From NCBI RefSeq assembly GCF_017355525.1, contig NZ_CP067395.1, positions 5,654,501-5,718,500 on the forward strand: DNA of 64,000 nucleotides, given 5' to 3'. Origin of the DNA: Lysobacter enzymogenes (GTDB lineage Bacteria; Pseudomonadota; Gammaproteobacteria; Xanthomonadales; Xanthomonadaceae). The notes below the pieces were generated by a model. The model ran no database searches. It was not told the DNA's origin and was given only the letters and a program-made list of their open reading frames with translations. Positions within the stretch are counted from its first letter, which is position 1. The number at the start of each line of letters is the position of its first letter. Shown here piece after piece: positions 18,629 through 27,288 of this stretch. The translations under genes were made by a program, and so were the position numbers.

Positions 18629-19477
18629 ATGAGCGAAGCGCTGCGATCGTTGCTGGACCGATTCGACGCCGACGCCGGCTGGCGTCGGCCGGCGGGCTGG
18701 CGCGAGCGCGCGCAGTGGCAGGAGCGGATCGAGCGCCTGAGTCTGAGCCTGGAGTCCGGCGCCGCGGCGCTGCGCGACCGCGCCGACGCCGCGCTGGCGC
18801 GCCTGGACGCGGCCGACGCCGATGCGGCCGCGGCGGTGCGCGCGCGCATCGTCGCCGGCGACGGCGCGCGCGTGCTGCGCGAGTGGACGAGCGAACCGGC
18901 GGCGCAGGCGGACGGCGAAGGTTACGACCCGCTCGACGCGATGCTCGGCGCGGTGCTGGCCTTGAACGAGCCGCGCGGCGAAATCGCCGCGCCGGCGCCG
19001 CAGACGGTGTTCTATCAGCCGACCCCGGCGCGGCACGCGCTGGATCTGCTGGCGCGGCTGGACCTGGGCGCGTACGATGTGCTGATCGACCTGGGTTCCG
19101 GCTTAGGCCACGTGCCGTTGCTGGCCGCGGCGTGCACGCCCGCGCGTTGCGTCGGCATCGAGCACGAAGCGGCCTACGTCGCCAGCGCGCGCGAATGCGC
19201 GCAGGCGCTGCGGCTGCGGCGGGTCGAGTTCGTGCATGCCGACGCGCGCGTCGCCGAACTCGCGGCGGGCACGGTGTTCTATCTGTACACGCCGTTCACC
19301 GGCGAGTTGTTGGCGCAGGTGTTGGAGCGCCTGCGTGCGCTGTCGCTGCGGCGGCCGATCCGACTGGCGAGTCTCGGCCCGTGCACGCAGACGCTGGCCG
19401 CGCAACCGTGGTTGCGGCCGTTGCAGGAAACGTGGGCGCCGGATCGGATCGCGGTGTTCGCGGCTGGCGCGGCGTAA
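18629..19477 (+). CDS. Class I SAM-dependent methyltransferase-like protein
   Basis: 282 residues from ATG 18629. The first 130 residues are Arg/Ala-rich and helical. The Rossmann part starts near 150: VLIDLGSGLGHVPLL is motif I (SAM-binding Gly loop), CVGIEHEAAYVASARE ends the second strand with the acidic ribose-binding residue, and FVHADARVAEL is motif II/III; FYLYTPFTGELL fits the motif IV region. The substrate cannot be read. The neighbourhood (small unknowns, GFA protein) gives no clue. Confidence 0.8.
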   Translation: MSEALRSLLDRFDADAGWRRPAGWRERAQWQERIERLSLSLESGAAALRDRADAALARLDAADADAAAAVRARIVAGDGARVLREWTSEPAAQADGEGYDPLDAMLGAVLALNEPRGEIAAPAPQTVFYQPTPARHALDLLARLDLGAYDVLIDLGSGLGHVPLLAAACTPARCVGIEHEAAYVASARECAQALRLRRVEFVHADARVAELAAGTVFYLYTPFTGELLAQVLERLRALSLRRPIRLASLGPCTQTLAAQPWLRPLQETWAPDRIAVFAAGAA

Positions 19478-19513
19478 CGCCGCGCAGCGAATAGCGCGGC
19501 TCGCGATCGGTTT

Positions 19514-19545
19514 TTGTGGGAGGGCCTTCAGGCACGACGCATTCC
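19514..19545. repeat. Fragment of the dispersed GTGGGAGGGC repeat
   Basis: TGTGGGAGGGCCTTCAGGC resembles one arm of the element at 11284. It lies in the short gap between converging genes. Confidence 0.4.
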
Positions 19546-19568
19546 GGTCAAGCTGCGGCGAACCGCGA

Positions 19569-19880
19569 TCAGCCCGTTGCGACGATACCGTCCTGGGTCA
19601 TCGCCGCCGCCCGCACCGGCGACACCAACGCCGCGGCCACCAACAGCGCCAGCGCGAACCAGCACGCCAGTTCCCGCAAGGACCGCCGACGGCGCTTCCT
19701 GCGCTCCGGATCGCGGCCGGCGAGCTTGAGCCGGTACAGGCGATCCAGCCGGCTGGGGTCGCGCGAAGACGGGCACGGCCATGCCGGCGCCCCCTGCCTG
19801 CGGCCGGCGCGCGCCGCGCCCTGCGGTCCCGCGACCAAGCCCGATGCGCCTTCGGCGCGATAACCCTTCAACGATTCCAT
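19569..19880 (-). CDS. Small single-span membrane protein, hypothetical
   Basis: 103 residues from ATG 19880, preceded by GGGGAGGACGAC, a strong ribosome site that supports a real gene. The middle is very basic (KRRRRSLRE at about 62-70), followed by one hydrophobic helix (LACWFALALLVAAALVSPV, 71-89) and a short tail. The positive charges predict the N-terminus in the cytoplasm. Neither family nor function is recognised; high GC makes spurious frames common, so confidence is moderate. Confidence 0.55.
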   Translation of the reverse strand: MESLKGYRAEGASGLVAGPQGAARAGRRQGAPAWPCPSSRDPSRLDRLYRLKLAGRDPERRKRRRRSLRELACWFALALLVAAALVSPVRAAAMTQDGIVATG

Positions 19881-20071
19881 GTCGTCCTCCCCGCCGTCCT
19901 GTCGGCCGGCCCTTGCATGCTGTTGACAACGCGGCCGCCGTGGGCGGACGGACACGCCGCGGCGCTGCGCATCCTGCGGGCGCCGAAAGGGTCCAACGCG
20001 CTGCGACGGCGCGCCCGGCCAGCGCCGCGGGCGCGGGTTAAGCTGGGCGCACCCGAACGCGGAACTCACCG

Positions 20072-20500
20072 ATGCTCATCGACGGCGCCTGCCACTGCGG
20101 CAACATCCGATTCGCCCTGGCGTGGAACGGCGAGGCCGACAGCATCGCCGCGCGCGCCTGCGACTGCAGTTTCTGCGTCAAGCACGGCGGGGTGTGGACC
20201 GCGCAAGCCGGCGCGTCGCTGCGCCTGCGCCTACGCGAACCGGACCGGGTGTCGCGCTACGCCTTCGGCACCCACACCGCCGATTTCCTGGTCTGCGCGA
20301 CCTGCGGCGCGGTGCCGGCGGTGGTCAGCCGGATCGAGGAACGGCTGTACGCCGTGGTCAACGTCAATACCTTCGAAAACATCGAGCCGGCGAGCATCCA
20401 GCGCGCGCCTTCGTCGCTGGATGGCGAGAGCGAAACCGAGCGTCTGGCGCGGCGGCAGCGCAATTGGATCGGCGACGTCGAGATCGTCGAAGGCGATTGA
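20072..20500 (+). CDS. GFA (glutathione-dependent formaldehyde-activating)/CENP-V family protein
   Basis: 142 residues starting MLIDGACHCGNIRFA. The family zinc sites are intact: CHCGN at 8-12, CDCSFCVKHGG near 30-40 and CATCGAVPAV near 76-85. The compact beta fold binds two zinc ions. Some members convert formaldehyde and glutathione to the S-hydroxymethyl adduct; many homologues have unknown substrates. It is cytoplasmic. It appears to be a single gene, starting shortly after the divergent small membrane protein gene. Confidence 0.9.
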   Translation: MLIDGACHCGNIRFALAWNGEADSIAARACDCSFCVKHGGVWTAQAGASLRLRLREPDRVSRYAFGTHTADFLVCATCGAVPAVVSRIEERLYAVVNVNTFENIEPASIQRAPSSLDGESETERLARRQRNWIGDVEIVEGD

Positions 20501-20938
20501 GCCGGTCGGGACCGCGTTCGCTGCGGCGGTCGCAAGAGCGCTGAGCGCCCGGCAGGCGTCTGCTGTCGCCTTGCTGCGTAAGGTGTGGAATTCAAGGGAA
20601 ATGCTGCGGATGGAATGGCCGTGGGCCATCTGTACGCGTCGGGCGAGACACCGACGATGGAACGCTGACTGGGGGAGCGGGGCGCGCCTGAGGGGCGTTG
20701 GAGCCGCCTCGAACCCGCGAATTCTTCTTTGAAAGCGCCGCCATCATAACCCAGCCCGCTGCGACCTGCGCTGAAGCGCCGGCGCGGGGCGATGCGCCAA
20801 TCGCGCTGCGGCCGCGTACCATGCCGCTTCGTTTCGCGCCGGCCGCCTGGGGAGGCCGCCGGCTTCGCGGTCCGCACCGATCTTTCTCATTCCACGTCGA
20901 TGCCGGCGCCGTTCCGCGGCGCGCGGCCGGGAGCGTCG
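20501..20938. other. Gene-free stretch before the three-paralogue array
   Basis: The first paralogue frame extends back to 20792, but without a ribosome site there. Nothing else can be supported; no hairpin terminator is clear. Confidence 0.35.
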
Positions 20939-21286
20939 ATGCCGTCGGTCGTATTCGAATCCGAGCGTTCGCAGGAAGTCCTTGGTTGGTGGCAAGGCTT
21001 GCCCCGCGGGCAGCGGCTGGCGTTGTTGCGCAGCCGCTTGCGCGATGGGGCGCGCGATCGCGCTACCGACCTCGGGAGGCGATGGACGTTGGAGGTTCTG
21101 CGTTCGCTGCGGCGCGAGCGCGTCTATCGCGAAGACCCGCGTCGATGGGGCGAGCGCGATTACTACGAATACTGGGTGCAGCGCGTGTCGCAGCCGCGGC
21201 AGTTCTCGCGCTTCGACTCCCGATGGACGCGTTGCGCGCCGAACCTGCTCGCACCGAACTTGCTCGAGAACATCCCCGAGGACTAA
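20939..21286 (+). CDS. First member of a three-gene tandem family of unknown function
   Basis: 115 residues from ATG 20939, placed after GGGAG and giving the same short lead (15 residues) before the WW motif as the two following genes. Shared pattern: LGWWQGLPRGQR near the N-terminus, an Arg-rich helical middle, and DYYEYWVQR near residue 80. It ends in LLAPNLLENIPED. No signal peptide is visible. It is the shortest and most diverged of the three. Starts at 20792 or 20900 would add up to 49 residues of Arg/Pro-rich sequence without homology to the others. Family and function are unknown. Confidence 0.65.
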   Translation: MPSVVFESERSQEVLGWWQGLPRGQRLALLRSRLRDGARDRATDLGRRWTLEVLRSLRRERVYREDPRRWGERDYYEYWVQRVSQPRQFSRFDSRWTRCAPNLLAPNLLENIPED

Positions 21287-21351
21287 AGAGGCGCTGTCAG
21301 CAGGCGCACTCTCGCTTCACAACCGTTCGTTTTCACCCCACAGGAGCGACG

Positions 21352-21789
21352 ATGACTTCGATTCCCGCACCTTACGCCGTCGATGCCGATGTTTCCGCCC
21401 AACGTTGGTGGGACGGCTTGTCCGAGCACAGCCGCGATGCCCTGACGTGCAGTTGGAAGGACGACGACCGCGCCGATCCGTTGCAGCGGGTCGCGCGCAG
21501 AGCCGCGCAGTACTTGAACGATTGGCTGATCGAATGCGAGCGGCCTCGCGACCCGACCGCGCGCGAATTGTGGCGGCGAGGACTGGCGACGCATGCGACC
21601 GAGGCCGAACCGGCAGGCTGGGATTGGGGGACGCAGGATCGCTATGAGTACCGGGTCGCGCATGCGGACTTGCTCGGTGTGAATCTGCATCGGGCCTGTT
21701 ACTGGGAAAGCGCTTTGCCCGAGACGCGCATGAATCGCCAGCCGACTTGCACAGACACGCTGGCGTCGGGCTCGTGGTGGGCCTTGTAG
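21352..21789 (+). CDS. Second member of the tandem family
   Basis: 145 residues from ATG 21352 after CAGGAGCGACG. It begins MTSIPAPYAVDAD, almost identical to the third copy (MTSIPAPYAVSAD). Shared positions: RWWDGLSEHSRDAL, SWKDDDRADPLQ, a helix ending LNDWLIE, and DRYEYRVAH near residue 103. It carries an insertion of about 20 residues (RDPTARELWRRGLATHATEA) absent from the third copy and ends differently after YWESALPETRMN. The leader sequence before the ATG is also shared with the third copy, which supports duplication of a unit that includes the ribosome site. Function unknown. Confidence 0.8.
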   Translation: MTSIPAPYAVDADVSAQRWWDGLSEHSRDALTCSWKDDDRADPLQRVARRAAQYLNDWLIECERPRDPTARELWRRGLATHATEAEPAGWDWGTQDRYEYRVAHADLLGVNLHRACYWESALPETRMNRQPTCTDTLASGSWWAL

Positions 21790-21851
21790 GCGTGGCGCTT
21801 GCGGCGCCTCGCGCCGATGGCGGTCTTACCTTTCCCCCGACAGGAGCCACG

Positions 21852-22256
21852 ATGACTTCGATCCCCGCACCGTATGCCGTTTCCGCCGATCCCGCCGCGC
21901 GTCGCTGGTGGGATGGCCTGTCCGAGCAGAGCCGGCGCGCGCTCAAGCGCAGTTGGCGGGATGACGGGCGACCCGATCCACTGCATGCGACAGCACGCAG
22001 AACCGCCGCTTTCCTCAATACCAGTCTGGTCGAACGCGAAGACGCCGAGTTGGCTTGGGAGCCACTGGATTTCTACGAATACTTGATGGGGCATTTTCCC
22101 GAGCCGAGGCTCTGGCCACGCTACATCGGCGGCATCGGGCCGAGCAGATGGCTGGTCGACGGAATCTTCTGGCCCGTCAAGTACGGGCAAGTCGACCGCG
22201 CCGCGTGCAGTCTCGAACAGCATGCGCTGCTGTCGATGCACGAAGGAAACGCCTGA
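21852..22256 (+). CDS. Third member of the tandem family
   Basis: 134 residues from ATG 21852 after CAGGAGCCACG. It shares RRWWDGLSEQSRRALKRSW, DDGRPDPLH, LNTSLVERED and DFYEYLMGH with the second copy. The C-terminal 45 residues are aromatic-rich (YIGGIGPSRWLVDGIFWPV) and unlike the other two, so the C-termini vary while the N-terminal halves are conserved. No signal peptide. It converges with the following leftward gene, with 6 bases between stop codons. Function unknown. Confidence 0.8.
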   Translation: MTSIPAPYAVSADPAARRWWDGLSEQSRRALKRSWRDDGRPDPLHATARRTAAFLNTSLVEREDAELAWEPLDFYEYLMGHFPEPRLWPRYIGGIGPSRWLVDGIFWPVKYGQVDRAACSLEQHALLSMHEGNA

Positions 22257-22262
22257 CCGCAT

Positions 22263-22661
22263 TTATGGCTGTTGCGGCTTGCAATCGGCCTTCACCGCCC
22301 CATCGTCCTCGCTCACGCACACCTTGAACCCCGCCGCGACCCCGACGATCTCGCGGGTCGCGCCGGCGGCGAGGGCGAAGCGCTCCACCGGCGCCTGCGC
22401 GCAGCGCGCAGCCGCCGCCGCATCGGCCGCTGCGCCGGACGCCGGCGCCGCGGTCGGACAATCGCTGCGGAACAAACTGTAATGGCACTGCCCGCTGCGG
22501 CTGGCCTTGCACTCGAAACGGGCGATGCGCTCGCTGATCCGCACCCGGCTGTCGACGATGTCGATGCCGTCGACGATGCTGTGGTGCTCGATGGTGGTGC
22601 CGCCGACGCTGCAACCGAACAAGGCGCAGAGGTAATACATCAGGGCCATCAGGTTACGCAT
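22263..22661 (-). CDS. Small exported or lipoprotein-like hypothetical protein
   Basis: 132 residues from ATG 22661 with AAGGAG upstream. The N-terminus MRNLMALMYYLCALFGCS is hydrophobic with a Cys at a possible lipobox (ALFGC). The rest includes FECKASRSGQCHYSLF and a Cys near FKVCVSEDDG, so disulfides are likely. A segment of about 20 residues in the middle is Ala-rich. The family is not recognised. It lies downstream of the two-component genes on the same strand, with a 176-base gap. Confidence 0.7.
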   Translation of the reverse strand: MRNLMALMYYLCALFGCSVGGTTIEHHSIVDGIDIVDSRVRISERIARFECKASRSGQCHYSLFRSDCPTAAPASGAAADAAAAARCAQAPVERFALAAGATREIVGVAAGFKVCVSEDDGAVKADCKPQQP

Positions 22662-22837
22662 GTCCGACTCCTTGGTGCGTGGCGCGTCGCGGGCGGCGGC
22701 GCGTTCGGGCCGCGCGTCGGGAAAACGACGCGCGCGGGCGCACGCGCCGGGGAGCGGCGCGGGCGGGGTGCCGGCGTTTGCGGCGCTGGCGGGTATTTCG
22801 GGCGGTGCGGTCGACGCGGGCGCCGGTTTCGACCCGG

Positions 22838-23644
22838 CTACATGCTCTTGAACAAGGCCATGAACGTCTGGCTCACCGTCAACGTCTCCGGGCGCCCGCG
22901 CAAACGCACGGTGCCCTTGCCGCTGTCGTCGCGGACGATGCCGGCGATGGCCTTGAGGTTGACGATGGTGGAGCGGTGGATCTGCTTGAAGCGTTCGCCG
23001 TCGAGGCGGTCGAGCAGGTCGCGGATCGGCGTGCGCAGCAGCGCTTCGCCTTCGGCCGTGACCACGGTGGTGTATTTGTTGTCGGCGCGGAAATAGACCA
23101 CGTCGTCGACCAGGATCAGCTTGGTTTCGCGGCCGGCGCTGGCGGTGATCCAGGTCAGGCCGGGCTTGTCTTCCTGCGCCGGGCGGCGCGCAGCCAGCTG
23201 GCGCGCGATCTCGCGCAGCGCGTCGTGGCGGTCGCCGCCGGGGCCGCGGCGCGCGCGCAGGCGGCGCACGGTCACCGCCAGGCGGTCGACGGTGACGGGC
23301 TTGAGCAGGTAATCCACCGCGCCGTGTTCGAACGCGTCGATGGCGTGCTGGTCGTAGGCGGTGACGAACACCACCTGGGTCGAGGGGCTGACTTCGGTCG
23401 CGGCCGCGGCCAAGTCCAGGCCGGTCAGGCCGGGCATGCGGATGTCGAGGAAGGCGACGTCGGGACGGTGTTCGGCCAGCGCTTCCAGCGCCTGCGCGCC
23501 GTCTTCGCATTCGGCCAGGATGCGCAGCTCGGGCCAGGCTTCGCGCAGCGCTTCGACCAGGGCCTGGCGCAGCAGCGTTTCGTCCTCGGCGATCAGGGCG
23601 GTCGGCGCGCCCGCGGCGCCGTCCTGGGCGGTGGAATCAGACAC
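22838..23644 (-). CDS. LytTR family response regulator
   Basis: 268 residues starting with GTG at 23644. The receiver domain (residues 14-125) has acidic residues E20-D21, phospho-acceptor D67 in VAFLDIRMPG, and the K in LLKPV. The LytTR DNA-binding domain follows (about 160-268: VDDVVYFRADNKYTTVVTAEGEALLRTPIRDLL, FKQIHRSTIVNLKAI). It acts as a transcription factor of the AlgR/LytR type. The start overlaps the 3' end of the histidine kinase gene by 8 bases, so the two are translationally coupled. An inserted Gly/Arg linker separates the domains. Confidence 0.93.
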   Translation of the reverse strand: MSDSTAQDGAAGAPTALIAEDETLLRQALVEALREAWPELRILAECEDGAQALEALAEHRPDVAFLDIRMPGLTGLDLAAAATEVSPSTQVVFVTAYDQHAIDAFEHGAVDYLLKPVTVDRLAVTVRRLRARRGPGGDRHDALREIARQLAARRPAQEDKPGLTWITASAGRETKLILVDDVVYFRADNKYTTVVTAEGEALLRTPIRDLLDRLDGERFKQIHRSTIVNLKAIAGIVRDDSGKGTVRLRGRPETLTVSQTFMALFKSM

Positions 23645-24896
23645 GGGCGTTCTCCTGGCCGGATGCGGCCGGCACGACGATGGTGGCGGCGACGCCGCTG
23701 GGGAAATTGGCGACGATCGACAACTGCGCGCGCTCGCCGTAGACCAGCCGCAGCCGTTCGCGCACGTTGCTCAGGCCGATGCCGCTGCCGGAATTGAGGG
23801 TGTTCAGGCCCATGCCGTCGTCGGCGACGGTGATCGCCACGCCGGTTTCGCCGTTGCGCGCGCGGATCCACACGGTCCCGCCGCCGGGCTTGGGTTCCAG
23901 GCCGTGCTTGATCGCGTTCTCGGCCAGGGTCTGCAGGATCATCGGCGGCAGCGGCAGCGCGCGCAGCTCGTCGGGCACGTCGATCTGGGTCTGCAGGCGC
24001 TGGCCCATGCGCAGCTTGAGGATTTCCAGGTAAGCGCGCGAACGTTCCAGTTCGTCGCCGAGCGTCGACAGCGCGTCTTCGGTGCGCGGCAGCGAGCGGC
24101 GCAGGAATTCGATCAGGTGGCCGAGCATCTCGTCGGCGCGCGGCGGGTCGTGGCGGGTCAGGTACTGCGCGCTGGCCAGGGTGTTGTAGAGGAAGTGCGG
24201 TTCGACCTGCGCATGCAGCAGGCTCAGCTTGGCCACCGCGAGTTCCTTCTCGGTGGCGGTGCGCGCGGCGTCGGCGCGCTCGCCGCGGTGGCGCTCGGCC
24301 ACGCGCCGGGCGATGGCGCGCGACAGCGCTTCGGCGTTCTCCAGGTTGGTGCCCTGGTCGACGCAGAACCAGTCGCTCCAGGCGCCGACCTCGGGTTCGC
24401 AGATCAGGGTGATGCGGCTGCCGCCGGCGCCCGGGTCGATCGTGGCCTGGATCTGGTTGCGCGCGCGGCCGTACTTCCAGCTGTTGGGATCCGCGCCTTG
24501 CACGTCGAGCGCCCAGGCCTGATCGGAGCGCTGCACCTTGGCCCGGATCTGCAGGCTGTCGCGCGCGCTTTCCACGTCCTGCACCCGCGGCAGCTCGCGG
24601 ATCGCAGCGTCGAGCAGTTCGAAGGTCTCCTCGACTTCCAGCGGCACCTCGATCTGGCGGCGCTGGCGGTTGCTGCGGGTGGCGGCGTCGACATGGCCGG
24701 CGATCAAGCGCACCCGATGCAGATGCGCGAACGCTTTGGTGGCGACGTAGATCGTGACCAGGATCGCGACCATGAACAACGGACCCGTGTCCAGGCGGTC
24801 CAGCACCGGCAAGGCCGAGGCGACCAGGGCCAGCAGGACGAACGCGCCGAACCAGGCGGCGGCGAGTCGGGCGACGAAGAAGAGGTTGCGGATCAC
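23637..24896 (-). CDS. LytS/YehU-type sensor histidine kinase
   Basis: 419 residues from GTG 24896, chosen because the first transmembrane helix begins directly after it; the longer frame adds 79 Arg/Pro-rich residues and lacks support. Two membrane helices (about 8-30 and 38-56) are followed by a soluble region and the His_kinase domain with QVEPHFLYNTLAS (phospho-accepting H234), then the ATPase part with ENAIKHG and DDGMGL, and GSGIGLSNVRERL. This is the kinase partner of the adjacent LytTR regulator. There is no large periplasmic sensor, so the signal is probably sensed in the membrane or cytoplasm. Confidence 0.9.
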   Translation of the reverse strand: MIRNLFFVARLAAAWFGAFVLLALVASALPVLDRLDTGPLFMVAILVTIYVATKAFAHLHRVRLIAGHVDAATRSNRQRRQIEVPLEVEETFELLDAAIRELPRVQDVESARDSLQIRAKVQRSDQAWALDVQGADPNSWKYGRARNQIQATIDPGAGGSRITLICEPEVGAWSDWFCVDQGTNLENAEALSRAIARRVAERHRGERADAARTATEKELAVAKLSLLHAQVEPHFLYNTLASAQYLTRHDPPRADEMLGHLIEFLRRSLPRTEDALSTLGDELERSRAYLEILKLRMGQRLQTQIDVPDELRALPLPPMILQTLAENAIKHGLEPKPGGGTVWIRARNGETGVAITVADDGMGLNTLNSGSGIGLSNVRERLRLVYGERAQLSIVANFPSGVAATIVVPAASGQENARV

Positions 24897-25199
24897 GTGG
24901 GCGGTCCGTCGGTGGCTTGCTGCGCAGGATAGTGGTCTGCGGGCGCAAGGGAAGCCGGGGCGCGACGGAAGCGCGAGGAGGGCGACCGAAACGGGCTCAG
25001 GCGGAGCGAAACGGGCGCGGACGGCGCGAAAGGGGCGTTCGGGAAGCGGAATCGGGCGCGCGCCCGCGCTGGAGGCGCTCGAATCGGCTCGGCCGTGGCC
25101 GATGCGCCTGTGCGGGCGCGCGCCGCGGCGCATCGCGAGCCATGCCGCGGCGACGTTTATCGCAGCGAAGCCGGACGCGGCAGGCCCGGCGCGGGGCGC
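24897..25199. other. Intergenic region, nothing recognised
   Basis: The 303 bases upstream of the kinase gene hold no supported gene, hairpin terminator or repeat. Confidence 0.35.
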
Positions 25200-26216
25200 T
25201 CAATCGCGCGAATTCTTCTTGCTGCGCTTGACGTCGTACATGGCCTGATCGGCCTTTTCCAGCAATTCGCCCAGATCTTCGCCGTCGTCGGGATAGATCG
25301 CGCAGCCGATGCTCGCATCCAGCGCGATCGGCCGCTCTTCGAACTCGAATCCGAAGCGCAGCGCCTGCGCCAGCCGCTGGGCCTGGGCGAACGCGCCTTC
25401 GCGGTGCTCGATGCGCGGCAGGATCACCGCGAACTCGTCGCCGCCGACCCGCGCCACGGTGTCGCCGGTGCGCGCGCTGAGCTTCATGCGTTCGGCGAAC
25501 TCGCGGATGGCGGCGTCGCCGGCGCGGTGGCCGAGCTGGTCGTTGACCGGCTTGAGCCCGTCCATGTCCAGGTTGAGGATGCCGACCCGGCGCGATTCGC
25601 GATGCGCCTGGGCGAGGTTGTGGCGCAGGCGGTCGTAGAACAGCGCGCGGTTCGGCAGGCCGGTCAGCGCGTCGTGGGTGGCCTGGTAGAACAGCTCGTT
25701 GGTTTCGTACTTGGCGGCGTGGTACATCGCCGCGGCGATCAGGCCCGACATCATGTCGAGCACGCGCAGATCGTCGTCGCCGAACGCGGCCGGCTCGCGC
25801 GACATCACCTTGAGCACGCCGACCACGGTGTCGTGATGCTTGAGCGGCACCACGATCATCGAACGCAGCCCGACCGCGCGGCAGGCGGCGCGGTCGACGC
25901 GGTCGTCGGTTTCGGAATCCACGCAGTTCAACGGCCGGCCTTCGGCCACGCAATGGCCCGACAGGCTCGCGGCCCGGCGCAAGCGCATGCCGAGGCTGGA
26001 TTCGGCGATGCCGGCGGCGGCGCGGTAGACCATCTCCTCGCCTTCGGCCAACTCGACCACCGAGCCGACCGCGCCGGTGATGCCTTGCGCGCGGTGCGCC
26101 ACCAGCGCCATCACCCCGCCCAGGTCCAAGCCCAGGCGGGCGATTTCGGTCTGCGTTTCGATCACTTTCAACAGACGCTCGGAGAACGCCTGCAGCTTCG
26201 GTTCCTGCATGTTCAT
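25200..26216 (-). CDS. GAF-GGDEF diguanylate cyclase
   Basis: 338 residues from ATG 26216. A GAF domain fills about residues 20-165 (GITGAVGSVVELAEGEEMVYRAA, LRSMIVVPLKHHDTVVGVLKVMS). The GGDEF domain follows (about 180-335): HDALTGLPNRALFYDRL, and an intact GGDEF at 258-262 within RVGGDEFAVIL. This predicts an active cyclase making cyclic di-GMP from GTP, controlled by a ligand or redox state of the GAF domain. No obvious RxxD inhibitory site lies five residues before GGDEF. It is soluble and monocistronic. Confidence 0.93.
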   Translation of the reverse strand: MNMQEPKLQAFSERLLKVIETQTEIARLGLDLGGVMALVAHRAQGITGAVGSVVELAEGEEMVYRAAAGIAESSLGMRLRRAASLSGHCVAEGRPLNCVDSETDDRVDRAACRAVGLRSMIVVPLKHHDTVVGVLKVMSREPAAFGDDDLRVLDMMSGLIAAAMYHAAKYETNELFYQATHDALTGLPNRALFYDRLRHNLAQAHRESRRVGILNLDMDGLKPVNDQLGHRAGDAAIREFAERMKLSARTGDTVARVGGDEFAVILPRIEHREGAFAQAQRLAQALRFGFEFEERPIALDASIGCAIYPDDGEDLGELLEKADQAMYDVKRSKKNSRD

Positions 26217-26443
26217 GGCATACGCCCCCCGGCGATGGGGCGGAGTATATCGCCGCCGTGCGTCGCGGCGCGCCGAGGGCCGGATTCAGGCGCTTTTTGC
26301 TGATGCAGCGGTCCGGTGTCCGCAGGCCGGATGGCGTCTACGGTATACGGCCGGAAGCTGCGGACGGATTCGGCACAGTGCCGGCGTTGCGCCGTCGCGA
26401 TGATGTTTCGCGCGATCCGCGCGGGCTGGCGGCAGGGAGCACG

Positions 26444-26902
26444 ATGGATCCGGACCAGGACGCGCCCGGCGCGGGCGAACGCTTGCGCGTGCGCAGGTCG
26501 CTGGATTTCATTCGCAGCCGTCCCGGACTGTTTCTGCCGGACGACGAACCGCCGGCGTTCGCGATCGCCTCGCTGTTGCTGGAAACGGCGTTGCGTCAAG
26601 GCGTAGCGCCGCTGACGGTGCGCGCGAGCGCGGACTTTCGCGCGATCGGCGCCGACCGCGATTGGTTGTGGCGCGAGCGCGACGGCGAGCGCCATGTGTT
26701 CGACCGCTTGATCGCCTTGCCCGGCGTTGCGAATTCCTTCCGCGGCGAGATCCTGCTGAGCGCGTGCGCACCGTTCTGGGCGGCGGTGGCGAACGGGCGA
26801 GTGGTGTATCGATCGTCGGCGCGCTTCGACGATGCGCGTGTGCTGCGGGAAGCGCAGGGCCTGGGCGCGTTCGCGGTGGTCGTTGCGGAAGCGGCGGAAT
26901 GA
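26444..26902 (+). CDS. Small unknown protein with a GyrB-like RPG motif
   Basis: 152 residues from ATG 26444, after GCAGGGAGCACG. The segment SLDFIRSRPGLFLPDDEPPAFAIASLLLETAL near residues 18-50 resembles the IRKRPGMYIG start of GHKL ATPases such as GyrB, where a helix with the ATP-binding Glu/Asn follows; here the Asn is absent, so ATP binding is doubtful. The rest (RASADFRAIGADRDWLW, GEILLSACAPFWAAVANGR) is unrecognised. No signal peptide. The neighbours (GGDEF upstream and divergent, secreted proteins downstream) give no context. The resemblance may be chance. Confidence 0.65.
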   Translation: MDPDQDAPGAGERLRVRRSLDFIRSRPGLFLPDDEPPAFAIASLLLETALRQGVAPLTVRASADFRAIGADRDWLWRERDGERHVFDRLIALPGVANSFRGEILLSACAPFWAAVANGRVVYRSSARFDDARVLREAQGLGAFAVVVAEAAE

Positions 26903-27288
26903 TCTCGGCGGAGCCGTGAGTGTTTGAGCGGTCCGCATCAGGAAGGCGGCGAGTGGCGCATGGCGAGTGAGTCGGCAGGCGGATCCTCGTCGCCGGCACA
27001 ACTGGGGGCTATCTGATCGCGGCGGCTCTTGCCGCGCCCGCGGCGCCGGTCGCCGAAACCGGGCGCGCGCCTGCGCGCGCCGGGCCGGGGCCAGACGCCG
27101 CAGCCTGAGGCGGCTTGCAGTGGCAGGGCGGGCCTCCGGTTTCTCGGGGGACTGCCGCCGGGGCGCAGCGAGGAGGCCGCGGGCAGGGCACTGTGGCCCG
27201 GGACAAGCCGGGTCTGTGCGCTGCTTGGCAGAATCCCGGGTTTTGGTTAGCGTGTCGCCCCACCAAGGACGGTAAGGGGACCGCCGGG
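26903..27288. other. Intergenic region before the two secreted protein genes
   Basis: No gene supported. TTGGCA near 27224 may be a -35 box for the following operon; the rest is GC-rich without clear structure. Confidence 0.35.

Noticed and set aside
24897..25133. N-terminal extension of the histidine kinase to 25133
   Set aside because: The extra 79 residues are Arg/Pro-rich without domain character and the first membrane helix begins right after GTG 24896.
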